From the NCBI GenBank assembly GCA_963695645.1, contig CAVOHC010000017.1, positions 1-64,000 of the forward strand: a stretch of 64,000 nt of DNA. The letters are read 5' to 3'. This stretch comes from DATBGO01 sp963695645. Its GTDB lineage: Bacteria > Actinomycetota > Actinomycetes > Streptosporangiales > Streptosporangiaceae. Positions 25,721 through 33,806 of the stretch are shown here, piece after piece. The notes beneath the pieces were generated by a model that ran no database searches, was not told the DNA's origin, and worked only from the letters and a program-made list of their open reading frames with translations. Every line of letters starts with the position of its first letter. The first letter of the stretch is position 1. A program made the position numbers and the translations under genes.

Positions 25721-26068
25721 ATGGAGGACGAGGCGCAACGGGAGCGGGAGTACGCGTTCCGCGCGGATGTTGCCCGCCTGGTTCAGGCGGTGCATCATCA
25801 TCTGCCGGTGCGCGACGTACCGCCGGAGGCTACCGCGCTGCTGGAGCCCGTGCGGCATCTGGCGGTCCTGCTGGAGGCCGACGCGCCAGCTGACCATCTG
25901 CAGGAGGCGGCGCTGGCGGTAATCGACTCCTACGACTGGCCAAGCCCGGAGGCCAGCAGCGGCGGCGAGGGCCCCGCTATAGACGGGGCGATACTTGCCG
26001 CGGTGGAGCGGCTCCGCGACGCGATGGATGCCATGGATGAGCTGGATGAGCCGGACGATGAGGGGTGA
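25721..26068 (+). CDS. Small acidic protein, unknown function
   Basis: A 115-residue Glu/Ala-rich helical protein (MEDEAQREREYAFRADVARL, DHLQEAALAVIDSYDWPSPE) ending in an acidic DAMDAMDELDEPDDEG tail. No family recognised. It follows the CBS gene at 37 bp and precedes the ABC exporter genes in the same direction. The composition and period-3 GC pattern support a real gene, but function cannot be inferred. Confidence 0.6.
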   Translation: MEDEAQREREYAFRADVARLVQAVHHHLPVRDVPPEATALLEPVRHLAVLLEADAPADHLQEAALAVIDSYDWPSPEASSGGEGPAIDGAILAAVERLRDAMDAMDELDEPDDEG

Positions 26069-26131
26069 CGGAACCTCCGGGTCGCGGCGGCCGGGGCTGC
26101 GGTGGGGACCCGGCGCTACGATGAATGGGCG

Positions 26132-27130
26132 ATGAGCACCGCCCAGGCGCCGGTCAGCGCTACCCAGCTTCACACCGGCCAGCCCGCCGCAGTCATCCAC
26201 ACCGAGGACCTGACCAAGGTCTACCCGGGGACAGACTTCGCCGCGGTCGACCGGCTTAACCTTGATGTCCAGGCCGGCGAGATCTTCGGCTTGCTGGGCC
26301 CCAACGGCGCCGGGAAGACCACAACCGCCGGGATCCTGACCACGCGCGTGGTCCCGACATCCGGGCGGGCGTTCCTCGCGGGCATCGACGTCGCGGAACA
26401 CCCGGCGCTCGCGAAACAGCTGAGCGGGATCGTCTCGCAGCAGAACACGCTGGACCGCCAGCTCACCGTCTGGGAAAACCTGTACTTCCACGGCCGGCTG
26501 TTCGGCATCGCTTCGAAGACATCCCGGCGGATCGCCGATGAGCTACTCGAGCAGTTCCAGCTGTCCAAGTGGGGCAAGGCGTCGGTGTACGCGCTGTCCG
26601 GCGGGATGGCGCAACGGCTCATGGTGGCGCGAGCCATCTTCCACCGCCCGTCAGTCCTGTTCCTCGACGAGCCGACGGCGGGCCTCGATCCGCAGAGCAG
26701 GCTCGCGTTGTGGGACCTGCTCGGCGAACTGCACAGCGAAGGCCAGACCATCCTGCTGACGACGCACTACATGGAGGAGGCCGACCGGCTCTGCCAGCGG
26801 GTTGCCATCATGGATCACGGCCGGATCCTGGCCCTTGACACTCCGGCCGCGCTCAAGCAGAGCGTCGGGGCCGATACCGTCGTCACAGTGAAGACCACCG
26901 GTGACACCGGCCGGCTCGCGGAGTTCCTGACCGGCGAGATCGAGGGAGTCACGCGCAGCCGCCTCGTGGACGGCGGCGTCCAGCTGCACATGCAGGGCAA
27001 TGACCGGCTCGTGCCGCGGATCGTGCTGGCTGCGGAACGGGGCGGGTTCGACATTGTCGACGTGTCGGTATCCGAGCCCAGTCTCGAGACCGTCTTCATC
27101 AACCTCACCGGCAAGGAGCTCCGGGACTGA
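26132..27130 (+). CDS. ABC exporter ATPase, DrrA-type
   Basis: A 332-residue ATPase that powers the permease encoded immediately downstream. Walker A is LGPNGAGKTTTAGIL, signature LSGGMAQRLMVARAI, Walker B VLFLDEPTAGLDPQSR, and the H-loop His lies in LLTTHYMEEADRLC. The C-terminal extension after the ATPase core (VTVKTTGDTGRLAEFL to LETVFINLTGKELRD) is the DrrA/CcmA-type regulatory domain of exporters for antibiotics or polysaccharides. ATG 26132 is chosen as first sensible start. The gene overlaps the permease start by 1 nt. Substrate unknown; daunorubicin-type resistance names should not be taken literally. Confidence 0.9.
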   Translation: MSTAQAPVSATQLHTGQPAAVIHTEDLTKVYPGTDFAAVDRLNLDVQAGEIFGLLGPNGAGKTTTAGILTTRVVPTSGRAFLAGIDVAEHPALAKQLSGIVSQQNTLDRQLTVWENLYFHGRLFGIASKTSRRIADELLEQFQLSKWGKASVYALSGGMAQRLMVARAIFHRPSVLFLDEPTAGLDPQSRLALWDLLGELHSEGQTILLTTHYMEEADRLCQRVAIMDHGRILALDTPAALKQSVGADTVVTVKTTGDTGRLAEFLTGEIEGVTRSRLVDGGVQLHMQGNDRLVPRIVLAAERGGFDIVDVSVSEPSLETVFINLTGKELRD

Positions 27131-28023
27131 TGGCCGCGTCCGTAACCTCGCAGGAGCGTCCTCCGGCTGCCGCCAGGCATATCGGTGGTGGCCCCACCAG
27201 GTCGGTAGCCGCTGCGAGCTGGACCGCTCTGGGCGCGCTCATGCTGCGCGACCTGGTAGTGCTGCGCAAGCATCTCTGGGAGTTCGTGCTGCGCACGGTG
27301 ATCCAGCCGTTCCTGCTGTGCTTCGTCTTCCTGTTCGTGTTCCCCAAGATCGGGCAGGGCATCGGCGGGCACGGCACCGCAGCCGAGTCTGCCTTCGCGA
27401 CCGTCCTGGTGCCCGGGGTGGTCGGGATCTCGGTCATGTTCCAGGGCGTGCAGTCGATCGCCCTCGCCATGGCACAGGAGTTCGGCTTCACCAGGGAAAT
27501 CGAGGACCGCGTGCAGGCACCCTGCCCGATCTGGCTGGTGGCCGTGGCCAAGGTGCTGTCGGGCGCGGCTCAGGGGGTACTGTCGGCGATCATCGTGCTG
27601 CCGATGGCATCGGTCGTGCACGCGCCGGGAGTGCACGCTCATCTGGCCCTGCACTGGTGGGTGATCCTGACGTTCGTGCCGCTGGCGTGCGTTGCGATGG
27701 CGGGTCTCGGGCTCGTTCTGGGAACCAGTTTCGAGCCCCGCAACATCGGGCTGATGTTCGGCTTCATCATCCTGCCGATCACCTTCCTCGGCGGCACCTA
27801 CTACTCGTGGACCAGGCTCGCGCCGGTCACGATCGGCGGCTGGCACTGGCTGCAGACGATTGTGCTGATCAATCCGCTTATCTACGTGAACGAGGGGATG
27901 CGGGCCGCGTTCACCCTGGCACCGCACATGCACCTGTACATCGTCTACCCCGTGGTGCTGGGGTTTGGCGCCGCGTTCCTGGCGATCGGGCTCCGCAACT
28001 TCCGGCGGCGCGTGCTCTCCTGA
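27130..28023 (+). CDS. ABC-2 type exporter permease
   Basis: A 297-residue membrane subunit with six predicted helices (VIQPFLLCFVFLFVFPKIG, ATVLVPGVVGISVMFQGVQS, VLSAIIVLPMASVVHAPG, VILTFVPLACVAMAGLGLVL and others) and the ABC-2 motif GFIILPITFLGGTYYSW. The starting ATG overlaps the ATPase stop (TGATG), so the two subunits are made together. With the DrrA-type ATPase it forms a drug or lipid exporter. The N-terminal 35 residues are cytoplasmic. A convergent membrane-protein gene ends 32 bp further on. Confidence 0.9.
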   Translation: MAASVTSQERPPAAARHIGGGPTRSVAAASWTALGALMLRDLVVLRKHLWEFVLRTVIQPFLLCFVFLFVFPKIGQGIGGHGTAAESAFATVLVPGVVGISVMFQGVQSIALAMAQEFGFTREIEDRVQAPCPIWLVAVAKVLSGAAQGVLSAIIVLPMASVVHAPGVHAHLALHWWVILTFVPLACVAMAGLGLVLGTSFEPRNIGLMFGFIILPITFLGGTYYSWTRLAPVTIGGWHWLQTIVLINPLIYVNEGMRAAFTLAPHMHLYIVYPVVLGFGAAFLAIGLRNFRRRVLS

Positions 28024-28054
28024 CCCGGCGCCCGGCCCGGTACCCGGCCCAGGC

Positions 28055-28756
28055 TCAGCTCGCCGCGGTTGGCCGGCTGCTCCCGGCCGAAGCTCTCGGC
28101 CCGGCCACCATGACATCGATGCTGAGGGCCAGGATCCAGGCCGGGAACAGCAGTTCCACCCAGGCGGAGATGCCGATGCCGACGAGCAGCACGACTGCGG
28201 TCGTGAGCCCGGCAGGCACGAGCCAGCCAGAGACGAACCTGGTGCGGCGCGCAATCGTCACAGTGGTCAGGGTGAACACCGCCGCCATCCGCATTGCGTA
28301 GACGTTCAGCAGGGCCGAGGTGGCGTTGCGGCCCAGCGTCAAGGTATCCGGCCCGGGAGAGCCGGACCGGCCGGAGGCGGCCGCGATGAGCCCGCCGGCC
28401 AGTGCGGCGGCCACGAAGAGCATGGCGACGAACAGCAGGCCGCTGCCAAGGAACACAGTGGCGAAGAAGCGATCCTCGTGCCCGCCGATCCGGTCCCTGA
28501 GCACCCCGATGAACCAGAGGAAGGCGATGCCAGCGAACGGGACTAGGTTCAGCGCGATGGCCACCGCAGCCCGTCGGTTCGAATCGGTGAACCATTCGCC
28601 CGCGCTGGCCGGATTGGCCGGGGCCGAGATCCTGAGCAGCACCAGTGCCGAGATCAGCAACAGGGAGAAGACGATTCCGGCGACCGCGGCCGCCCGGGGC
28701 GTGCGCAGCGGGCTCCCGGTGTCAAGCCCGTCCGGGCGCATTGCTCCCTCGGTCAT
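28055..28756 (-). CDS. Multi-pass membrane protein, unknown function
   Basis: A 233-residue integral membrane protein with five or six helices (AAAVAGIVFSLLLISALVLL, AIALNLVPFAGIAFLWFIGV, VFLGSGLLFVAMLFVAAALA, and a last pair near the C-terminus). Polar loops include WFTDSNRRAA and RDRIGGHEDRFF. Conserved actinobacterial proteins of this layout exist but have no assigned role. It is transcribed toward the exporter operon and is unlikely to be part of it. Confidence 0.75.
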   Translation of the reverse strand: MTEGAMRPDGLDTGSPLRTPRAAAVAGIVFSLLLISALVLLRISAPANPASAGEWFTDSNRRAAVAIALNLVPFAGIAFLWFIGVLRDRIGGHEDRFFATVFLGSGLLFVAMLFVAAALAGGLIAAASGRSGSPGPDTLTLGRNATSALLNVYAMRMAAVFTLTTVTIARRTRFVSGWLVPAGLTTAVVLLVGIGISAWVELLFPAWILALSIDVMVAGPRASAGSSRPTAAS

Positions 28757-28949
28757 GGGCTAGCCTCCCCTAGGCCGGCGGCCTCACCTCGGCCCGCGGA
28801 TCCTGCTATCGTCGTGCCCCTTCGACGGGTCGCCACACCGGACCGACCCGAATTGCGGCCGGTGGCGTTTATGACAACGAGGCGGCGGAGCTGCCGTGCT
28901 CGGCGCTCTCAGACGCGCGCCGACCAGCCGCGTCTACCAGGCGCGGAGA

Positions 28950-29129
28950 TCAGCCGCGCCGATCAGCCGCGGCGGCGAGCACCTCAGGGTGCAGCCGCCG
29001 GTAGTGCTCGGTCAGGACGGCACTCGCTTGGCCAGGCCGACATGCCATGGTCCGCAGGCACACCTCGCAGCGGATAACGGGAAGCTGGGTGATGGTGACG
29101 GGGAAGCGGCGGGAATTCGATCTGCTCAT
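28950..29129 (-). CDS. C2H2-type mini-protein
   Basis: A 59-residue protein with one zinc-binding motif: Cys-x2-Cys in IRCEVCLRTMACRPG and His-x4-His in LTEHYRRLHPEVL, about 15 residues apart. This is the spacing of a C2H2 finger or of a treble-clef-like fold. The start ATG 29129 lies just after a run of six G. The upstream extension to 29222 overlaps the promoter of the divergent SDR gene. Similar small Cys2-His2 proteins occur in actinomycetes without known function; DNA or protein binding is an inference. Confidence 0.6.
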   Translation of the reverse strand: MSRSNSRRFPVTITQLPVIRCEVCLRTMACRPGQASAVLTEHYRRLHPEVLAAAADRRG

Positions 29130-29221
29130 TACCCCCCATGATGCCAGACCGGCCTTACCGGTCCAGCTATACGCGGGCGGCGGAGCCCGGTAGTTTTCAG
29201 ATTCTGCATATGGAGGATCCA

Positions 29222-29989
29222 ATGAACTTGTTTGACCTGTCAGGTAAGTCAGCCGTCGTCACCGGCGGTACCCGCGGGATCGGGCTTATGATCGCGCGTG
29301 GCCTGCTGGACGCGGGCGCCCGGGTGTACATCAGCTCCCGCAAGGCCGACGCGTGCGCGGTGGCCGAACAGGAACTCGCGCCATATGGCACCGTTGCGGC
29401 GATCCCCGCCGACCTGTCCGCGGAGCAGGAATGCCTGCGGCTGGCGCGCGAGATCGGTGACCGCGAGCAGGCGCTGAATGTGCTCGTCAATAACGCCGGC
29501 GCCACCTGGGGCGCGCCGATCGAGGAATTCCCCGCCACTGCCTGGGACAAGGTCCTCGATCTCAACCTGAAGTCGCCGTTCTTCCTCACCAGGGCGCTCC
29601 TGCCGCTGCTGGAGGCCGCAGGCAGCCACGACGACCCCGCGCGGGTCATCAACATCGGCAGCATCGACGGGCTGAGCGTGCCGTTGTTCCCGACGTATTC
29701 CTACTCGGCCAGCAAGGCCGGGCTGCACCACCTGACCCGGGTGCTCGCCAGGGAGCTCGGGCCAAGGCACATCACCGTCAATGCCGTAGCCCCCGGGCCG
29801 TTTGAGTCGAAGATGATGGCCGCGACGCTCAAGGCGTCCGGGGACGCCATCGCCGACGCGGCCCCGCTGCGGCGCATCGGCCGCCCGGACGACATGGCCG
29901 GCGTGGCGGTCTACCTCGCCTCACGAGCGGGCTCCTACGTCACGGGTGCCGTCATCCCGGTTGACGGCGGGATAGCTACCACCGTCTGA
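29222..29989 (+). CDS. Short-chain dehydrogenase/reductase
   Basis: A 255-residue classical SDR. The cofactor site is VVTGGTRGIGLMIARGL, the structural motif LVNNAGATWG, and the catalytic residues are Ser in INIGSIDG and Tyr/Lys in YSYSASKAGLHHL. The C-terminal PVDGGIATTV is typical. GGAGG 5 nt before ATG 29222 decides the start. The Arg after the first strand (YISSRKADA) favours NADP(H). Family members reduce 3-oxoacyl groups or diverse ketones and alcohols, so the substrate is open. It is not in an operon. Confidence 0.9.
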   Translation: MNLFDLSGKSAVVTGGTRGIGLMIARGLLDAGARVYISSRKADACAVAEQELAPYGTVAAIPADLSAEQECLRLAREIGDREQALNVLVNNAGATWGAPIEEFPATAWDKVLDLNLKSPFFLTRALLPLLEAAGSHDDPARVINIGSIDGLSVPLFPTYSYSASKAGLHHLTRVLARELGPRHITVNAVAPGPFESKMMAATLKASGDAIADAAPLRRIGRPDDMAGVAVYLASRAGSYVTGAVIPVDGGIATTV

Positions 29990-30169
29990 TCCCCGCCCGT
30001 TAGCTGCTCCGGAAACCCGTCATCACCGAGAGCATGCTGCGCAACCGCGGCACCGGCCCAGATTCAGGGCACGCACTCCTGCATGCGCTCCGGTGACCCC
30101 GTTGTCCCTTGCATCTCCCTGGCCCCTGCTGTCTCCTATCGCCACTTGCGTCCCTAGCGCCCCGGCGTC

Positions 30170-30206
30170 GCTTGGCATATAGCGCGTTTGCTTGGTATAG
30201 TTAGCG
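30170..30206 (+). promoter_or_regulatory. Promoter with two 20-bp-spaced direct repeats
   Basis: TTGGCA (30172-30177) and TATAGT (30196-30201), 18 bp apart, form a good SigA-type promoter about 30 bp upstream of the repeat-protein start. The two boxes lie within an imperfect direct repeat, GCTTGGCATATAGCG at 30170-30184 and GCTTGGTATAGTTAGCG at 30190-30206, offset by exactly two helical turns. An XRE protein binding there would block the polymerase; the one encoded at 31276 is the obvious candidate. Confidence 0.6.
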
Positions 30207-30230
30207 GTAGAGAGAGAATGAGGAGGAGCC

Positions 30231-31169
30231 ATGATGGACAACAGGATTGTCAGCCAGGACCTTGAGCACAAGATCGCTAATCAGGTCCGCAAGAGCCACG
30301 AGCAGTTCCGCAAGAGCCAGGAGAACATGAACAGCGCCATCAAGGCCTGGATGGAGACCACCAAGTCGCTGCGGCCGAAGCTGCCGGAGTTGTCAGAGTC
30401 GCTGCCAGCCGGTCTACCCGGCCGCGGCAAGATCGTCGCGAACGCCAGCGAGGTAAGCGAGCAGGCTCGCGTTGCCCAGGAGCGGATAGCCGAGCAGGTC
30501 CGGAAGGCCGCTGAGCCGTGGACCAAGCAGGTACAGCAGGTCCGCAAGGCTTACGTGCCGTGGACCGAGCAGCTGCAGGAGTTCCGCGAGGCCGCCAGGC
30601 CGCTGGCCGAGCAGATGCGCCACGCCTACGTGCCGTGGACCGAGCAGATGCAGCAGTTCCGCGAGGCCGCCAGGCCGCTGGCCGAGCAGATGCGCCGCGC
30701 CTACGTGCCGTGGATCGAGTACAGGCAGGAGTTCCGCGAGGCCGCTAAGCCGCTGGCCGAGCAGATGCGCCGCGCCTACGTGCCGTGGACCGAGTACAGG
30801 CAGGAGGTCCGCGAGGCCGCCAAGCCGCTGGCCGAGCAGATCAGGCACGCGTCCGAGCCGTGGACCGAGCAGATGCACCAGGTCCGCAAGGCCGCAGCCC
30901 CGCTGACCGAGCCGGTCCGCAAGGCGACAGCGCCGCTGACCGAGCCGCTTCGCAAGGCCGCAGCCCCGCTGACCGAGCAGGTGCGCAAGGCCACGGCGCC
31001 GCTGACCAGCGTCGGCACCGTGCCCGCCAAGGCGAGCAAGGGAACGAGCAAGGCGTCGGCCGCCAAGGCGTCGGCCACGCCGGCCCACTCCCCGGCCGCC
31101 AAGGCCAGCACCAGCACTGCGGCCAAGACTGGCACCGCAAGGAAGCCGCGGACGACCGCGAACAAGTGA
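30231..31169 (+). CDS. Apolipoprotein-like repeat protein (HbhA/phasin-like)
   Basis: A 312-residue all-helical protein. After a 90-residue N-terminal helix region (SHEQFRKSQENMNSAIKAWM) come five 25-residue repeats, each like YVPWTEQMQQFREAARPLAE followed by QMRRA, then three 11-residue repeats (TAPLTEPLRKA). Prolines punctuate amphipathic helices as in apolipoproteins. The last 55 residues are Lys/Ala/Ser/Thr-rich (PAKASKGTSKASAAKASA), like the heparin-binding tail of mycobacterial HbhA. AGGAGG lies 4 nt before ATG 30231 (or 7 nt before a second ATG at 30234). The XRE gene downstream resembles Rv0474/MLDSR, which regulate HbhA/MLDS lipid-droplet proteins. A coat protein of storage granules is the best inference. 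Confidence 0.7.
   Translation: MMDNRIVSQDLEHKIANQVRKSHEQFRKSQENMNSAIKAWMETTKSLRPKLPELSESLPAGLPGRGKIVANASEVSEQARVAQERIAEQVRKAAEPWTKQVQQVRKAYVPWTEQLQEFREAARPLAEQMRHAYVPWTEQMQQFREAARPLAEQMRRAYVPWIEYRQEFREAAKPLAEQMRRAYVPWTEYRQEVREAAKPLAEQIRHASEPWTEQMHQVRKAAAPLTEPVRKATAPLTEPLRKAAAPLTEQVRKATAPLTSVGTVPAKASKGTSKASAAKASATPAHSPAAKASTSTAAKTGTARKPRTTANK
30552..30926 (+). repeat. 75-bp tandem repeat, five copies
   Basis: Copies begin at about 30552, 30627, 30702, 30777 and 30852. Each encodes a 25-residue amphipathic unit of the granule-protein-like gene. The fifth copy is the most diverged and grades into shorter 33-bp units. Confidence 0.88.
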
Positions 31170-31220
31170 TGTAGCGCATTCGCGGGCCGGGTCATGCCAG
31201 GCCCGCGGCCCTGACCAGAC

Positions 31221-31254
31221 GCCGTGCCTGCTCACTATGGTGAGCAGGCACGGC
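31221..31254 (+). terminator. Perfect 15-bp hairpin between repeat protein and XRE gene
   Basis: GCCGTGCCTGCTCAC (31221-31235), a TATG loop, and the exact complement GTGAGCAGGCACGGC (31240-31254). No T-tract follows, so it may be a U-less actinobacterial terminator, an attenuator that lowers expression of the XRE gene, or an operator for it. It ends 21 nt before the XRE start. Confidence 0.55.
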
Positions 31255-31275
31255 AAGCCAATTAGGGTGATGATG

Positions 31276-31674
31276 ATGGAGCAAAGTCATATCGGGGCGG
31301 TCATGAAGGATCAGTGGGAATCGCAGATGGAGGCGCTCGGCGCCTTCATCCGCACCAGGCGCAAGCTGGCGAATCTGTCCCTGCGCCAGCTGGCCGAGCG
31401 AACGAGGCTGTCCAATCCCTACCTCAGCCAGATCGAGCGCGGCCTGCATCAGCCGTCGGTCCGGGTCATCAGGCTGATCGCCGACGCGCTTAACGTTTCG
31501 GCGGAGTCCTTGCTCACCCAGGCAGGAGTCCTGCAGCGCGATGAGTGGGACGAGGTGACCGACAAGCCGCAAAGCCCCCGTGTGCAGGATGCCATCGAGG
31601 CCGAGGGCCGGCTTACTGAGCAGCAGAAAGCCGCGCTGCTCGCCGTCTACCACAGCATGCTCAGGTCCGACTAG
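31276..31674 (+). CDS. XRE-family regulator, Rv0474/MLDSR-like
   Basis: A 132-residue Cro/CI-type DNA-binding protein. The helix-turn-helix covers about residues 20-75: FIRTRRKLANLSLRQLAERT, LSNPYLSQIERGLHQPS, VRVIRLIADALNVSAESL. The C-terminal 45 residues (RVQDAIEAEGRLTEQQKAAL) probably form a sensing or dimer part. The region closely resembles the mycobacterial Rv0474 layout, whose partner hbhA lies next door as here. The start is uncertain: three ATGs at 31270, 31273 and 31276 follow TTAGGGTG, and 31303 is also possible. It likely represses the neighbouring granule-protein gene and perhaps itself. Confidence 0.82.
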   Translation: MEQSHIGAVMKDQWESQMEALGAFIRTRRKLANLSLRQLAERTRLSNPYLSQIERGLHQPSVRVIRLIADALNVSAESLLTQAGVLQRDEWDEVTDKPQSPRVQDAIEAEGRLTEQQKAALLAVYHSMLRSD

Positions 31675-31717
31675 CGCAGCGGCCGCCGAGGCGGCCAACT
31701 GGGCGCAACATCAGGAA

Positions 31718-32620
31718 ATGACGATCATGCCCGGTGAATCACGATTAACATACCTCAGCGTGAGCAATCCAAGCCCGGCGCCATTCCAGCTACCGCGGCG
31801 CACCGGCCGTTCGCTGCGGCCCGGCCGTCACCGCAGCCCGCACCGGCTCACTCTGCCCTCCGACGCTCCGGTGCTGGTGCTTGCCGTGCCCGGCGCTGCC
31901 TGCGCGGCAAGCGAAGTAGTGGTCACCGAAATCGCGGCCGTCGCAGGGATGTCCTGCTCCGGCGCCGAAGTGCGGGTCGGCTACCTGGACGGACCAGCGC
32001 AACGCCTGGCAGACGCCCTGGTCTTCGACACGGCGACCACCTCGAGTTCGCCGCTCCGGGCGGTGGTCGTCCCGCTGCTTGCCGGTCCCCATCCGCGGCT
32101 GGATGCGGACCTTGAGGATCAAGTTCGCAAGGCCGCCGCGCCCGTCATCCTGGCCGGGCATCTCGGTCCGCATCCGCTGGTCGCCGAAGCCCTGCACGGG
32201 CGTCTCGCAGAAGCCGGGCTGGCCCGGGAGAGCCGGGCCCGCGGGCTCAGCATCGTCGCCGTGGCCAACGGCGTGGTGGTGCTCGCTGACCGCGGTGACG
32301 CGGCAATCAAGGCGGCGGGCGTCACGGCAGTGCTGCTCGCAGCACGGCTCGCTGCGCCAGCTGTTCCGGCCTCTCTCGGTGACCCGCAGGGCATCGACGC
32401 CGCCCTCGCGCGGCTGCGCGATGCGGGTGTCAGCCGGCCAGCGATCGCGTCGTGCGTCATTGGCCCGGAGACCGATCAGGATGAGCTGGCGGCCGTATCG
32501 GCCCGCACAGGTGCGCCCTGCTCCAGGCCGCTGAGCACCCATCTGGCCATCGGACACCTAGTGGCTATGCGGTACGGTGCCGCTCTCGCCGATCTCCGCG
32601 TCGCAGGCTCCGCCGGCTGA
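31718..32620 (+). CDS. CbiX/SirB-like chelatase family protein, degenerate site
   Basis: A 300-residue protein with the two-repeat plan of sirohydrochlorin chelatases. VVVPLLAGPHPRLDADLEDQ and APVILAGHLGPHPLVAEALH match the second motif region, where His residues position the metal. The first motif, usually LVAHGSR, reads LVLAVPGAACAASE, so the first catalytic His is gone. The second repeat (SIVAVANGVVVLADRGD) also lacks HGSR. It may be an inactive or metal-binding relative rather than a true chelatase. It starts 43 bp after the XRE gene with CAGGA upstream; ATG 31727 is an alternative. No cobalamin or siroheme genes adjoin it. Confidence 0.68.
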   Translation: MTIMPGESRLTYLSVSNPSPAPFQLPRRTGRSLRPGRHRSPHRLTLPSDAPVLVLAVPGAACAASEVVVTEIAAVAGMSCSGAEVRVGYLDGPAQRLADALVFDTATTSSSPLRAVVVPLLAGPHPRLDADLEDQVRKAAAPVILAGHLGPHPLVAEALHGRLAEAGLARESRARGLSIVAVANGVVVLADRGDAAIKAAGVTAVLLAARLAAPAVPASLGDPQGIDAALARLRDAGVSRPAIASCVIGPETDQDELAAVSARTGAPCSRPLSTHLAIGHLVAMRYGAALADLRVAGSAG

Positions 32621-32826
32621 TGAGCCGCCTTGGTGCTGGCGGCCGGGCCCCGACGTGTCAGCCCGGTTACTCGCCACCGGATTCCATTGACACGCGGCCT
32701 GCCGTGCGCTGGGGTTCATACTGTGAGCCACGAGACTGCTCACAGCCATCCTGTGCACCGAGTTCCCCGGCCAGCCCATCCGTGTGAAGGGTGCCGTATC
32801 GCACATCCTGGAAGAAGGCGGCGGCT

Positions 32827-33642
32827 ATGAGCGAGTGGAACGCCATGACGTATGAGGGCAAGGATACGATCCTGCGCGTTGTCCGCGACGAGGCGGAGCG
32901 GATGTTCGCGCTGGCCGGGCGACCGGGCGCATGGGAAGCCCCCACGGCGTGCGAGAGCTGGAAGGTCAAGGATGTGATCGGCCACGTGGTGGACACCACG
33001 GAGGGCTATTTCCAGGCGTTCGAGATGGCCAGGAGCGGCGCCGCCGCACCGGACGCCTACGGCCTGGCCGGGATGCATGAGCGGGCCGGCGAGCAGGCCC
33101 GGGCGTTCCGCGAACTGTCCCAGCAGGAAATGATGACCCGGGCGCGGGCCGACCTCGACAAGATGATGGGCATCTTGGAGCCGCTCAGCGCCGAGGAGTG
33201 GACGGGACTGCTGGTCCCGCATTTCTACATGGGCAGCGTGCCCGCGTTCGTCTACGCGGGCGGCCAGCTGATGGACTACGGGGTGCACACCTGGGACATC
33301 AAGCAGGGCACCGGAAACGCGCACGGCATCTCCGGCGAAGCAGCTGACCTGCTGGTGCCGTTCATGTTCATCATCTGGCAGTCGACCGTCAAGCCTGCAG
33401 CCGACCTCACCCCGTTCACGATCGGCATCCGGGTCACCGGGCGGAACGCTGGCGACTACCGGGCCTCGATCAGTGACCAGGGCATGGCCTACGAGCAAGG
33501 CAGCGTGACCGACCTGCCCACGGTGATTGAGTTCGACCCCGGGAGCCTGGTGCTGACCACGTTCGGCCGGATGAACGCGGGCACGGTGCGGGGCGACGAG
33601 ACCCTCGCCGACCGCTTCCTGAACCTGTTCTTCCGCATCTAG
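32827..33642 (+). CDS. DinB/maleylpyruvate-isomerase-like protein
   Basis: A 271-residue protein with the mycothiol-dependent maleylpyruvate isomerase N-terminal fold: an amphipathic first helix, then CESWKVKDVIGHVVDTTEGY, and the conserved DYGVHTWDIKQG near residue 155. The His residues in VIGHVVD and GVHTWD should bind a divalent metal in the four-helix bundle. The C-terminal part (FTIGIRVTGRNAGDYRASIS to NAGTVRGDETLADRFLNLF) resembles an SCP2-like lipid domain, which fits the usual family architecture. Thiol-dependent transfer reactions are typical; the substrate is unknown. Confidence 0.75.
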   Translation: MSEWNAMTYEGKDTILRVVRDEAERMFALAGRPGAWEAPTACESWKVKDVIGHVVDTTEGYFQAFEMARSGAAAPDAYGLAGMHERAGEQARAFRELSQQEMMTRARADLDKMMGILEPLSAEEWTGLLVPHFYMGSVPAFVYAGGQLMDYGVHTWDIKQGTGNAHGISGEAADLLVPFMFIIWQSTVKPAADLTPFTIGIRVTGRNAGDYRASISDQGMAYEQGSVTDLPTVIEFDPGSLVLTTFGRMNAGTVRGDETLADRFLNLFFRI

Positions 33643-33703
33643 CGGCGCATCGACGGCAGCAGGAACAGCGCGCCGGCGATCGCCTGCGGTCGCGATGGAC
33701 CCA

Positions 33704-33806
33704 CGAGCCTGGCAGAACCCGAGAGCCCGGCAGAACCCTGAGAGCCCGGCAGAACCCGAGAGCCTGGCAGAACCCTGAGAGCCTGGCAGGACCTAAGAGC
33801 CTGGCG
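33704..33806. repeat. 18-19 bp tandem repeat at lyase 3' end
   Basis: Six units like GAGAGCCTGGCAGAACCCT, alternating between 18 and 19 bp, run from 33704 to 33806. They occupy the gap between two convergent genes and overlap the stop codon of the citryl-CoA-lyase-like gene. Confidence 0.85.

Noticed and set aside
30414..31256. Minus-strand frame opposite the repeat protein
   Set aside because: Its Gly/Leu-rich repeats are simply the complement of the 75-bp units.
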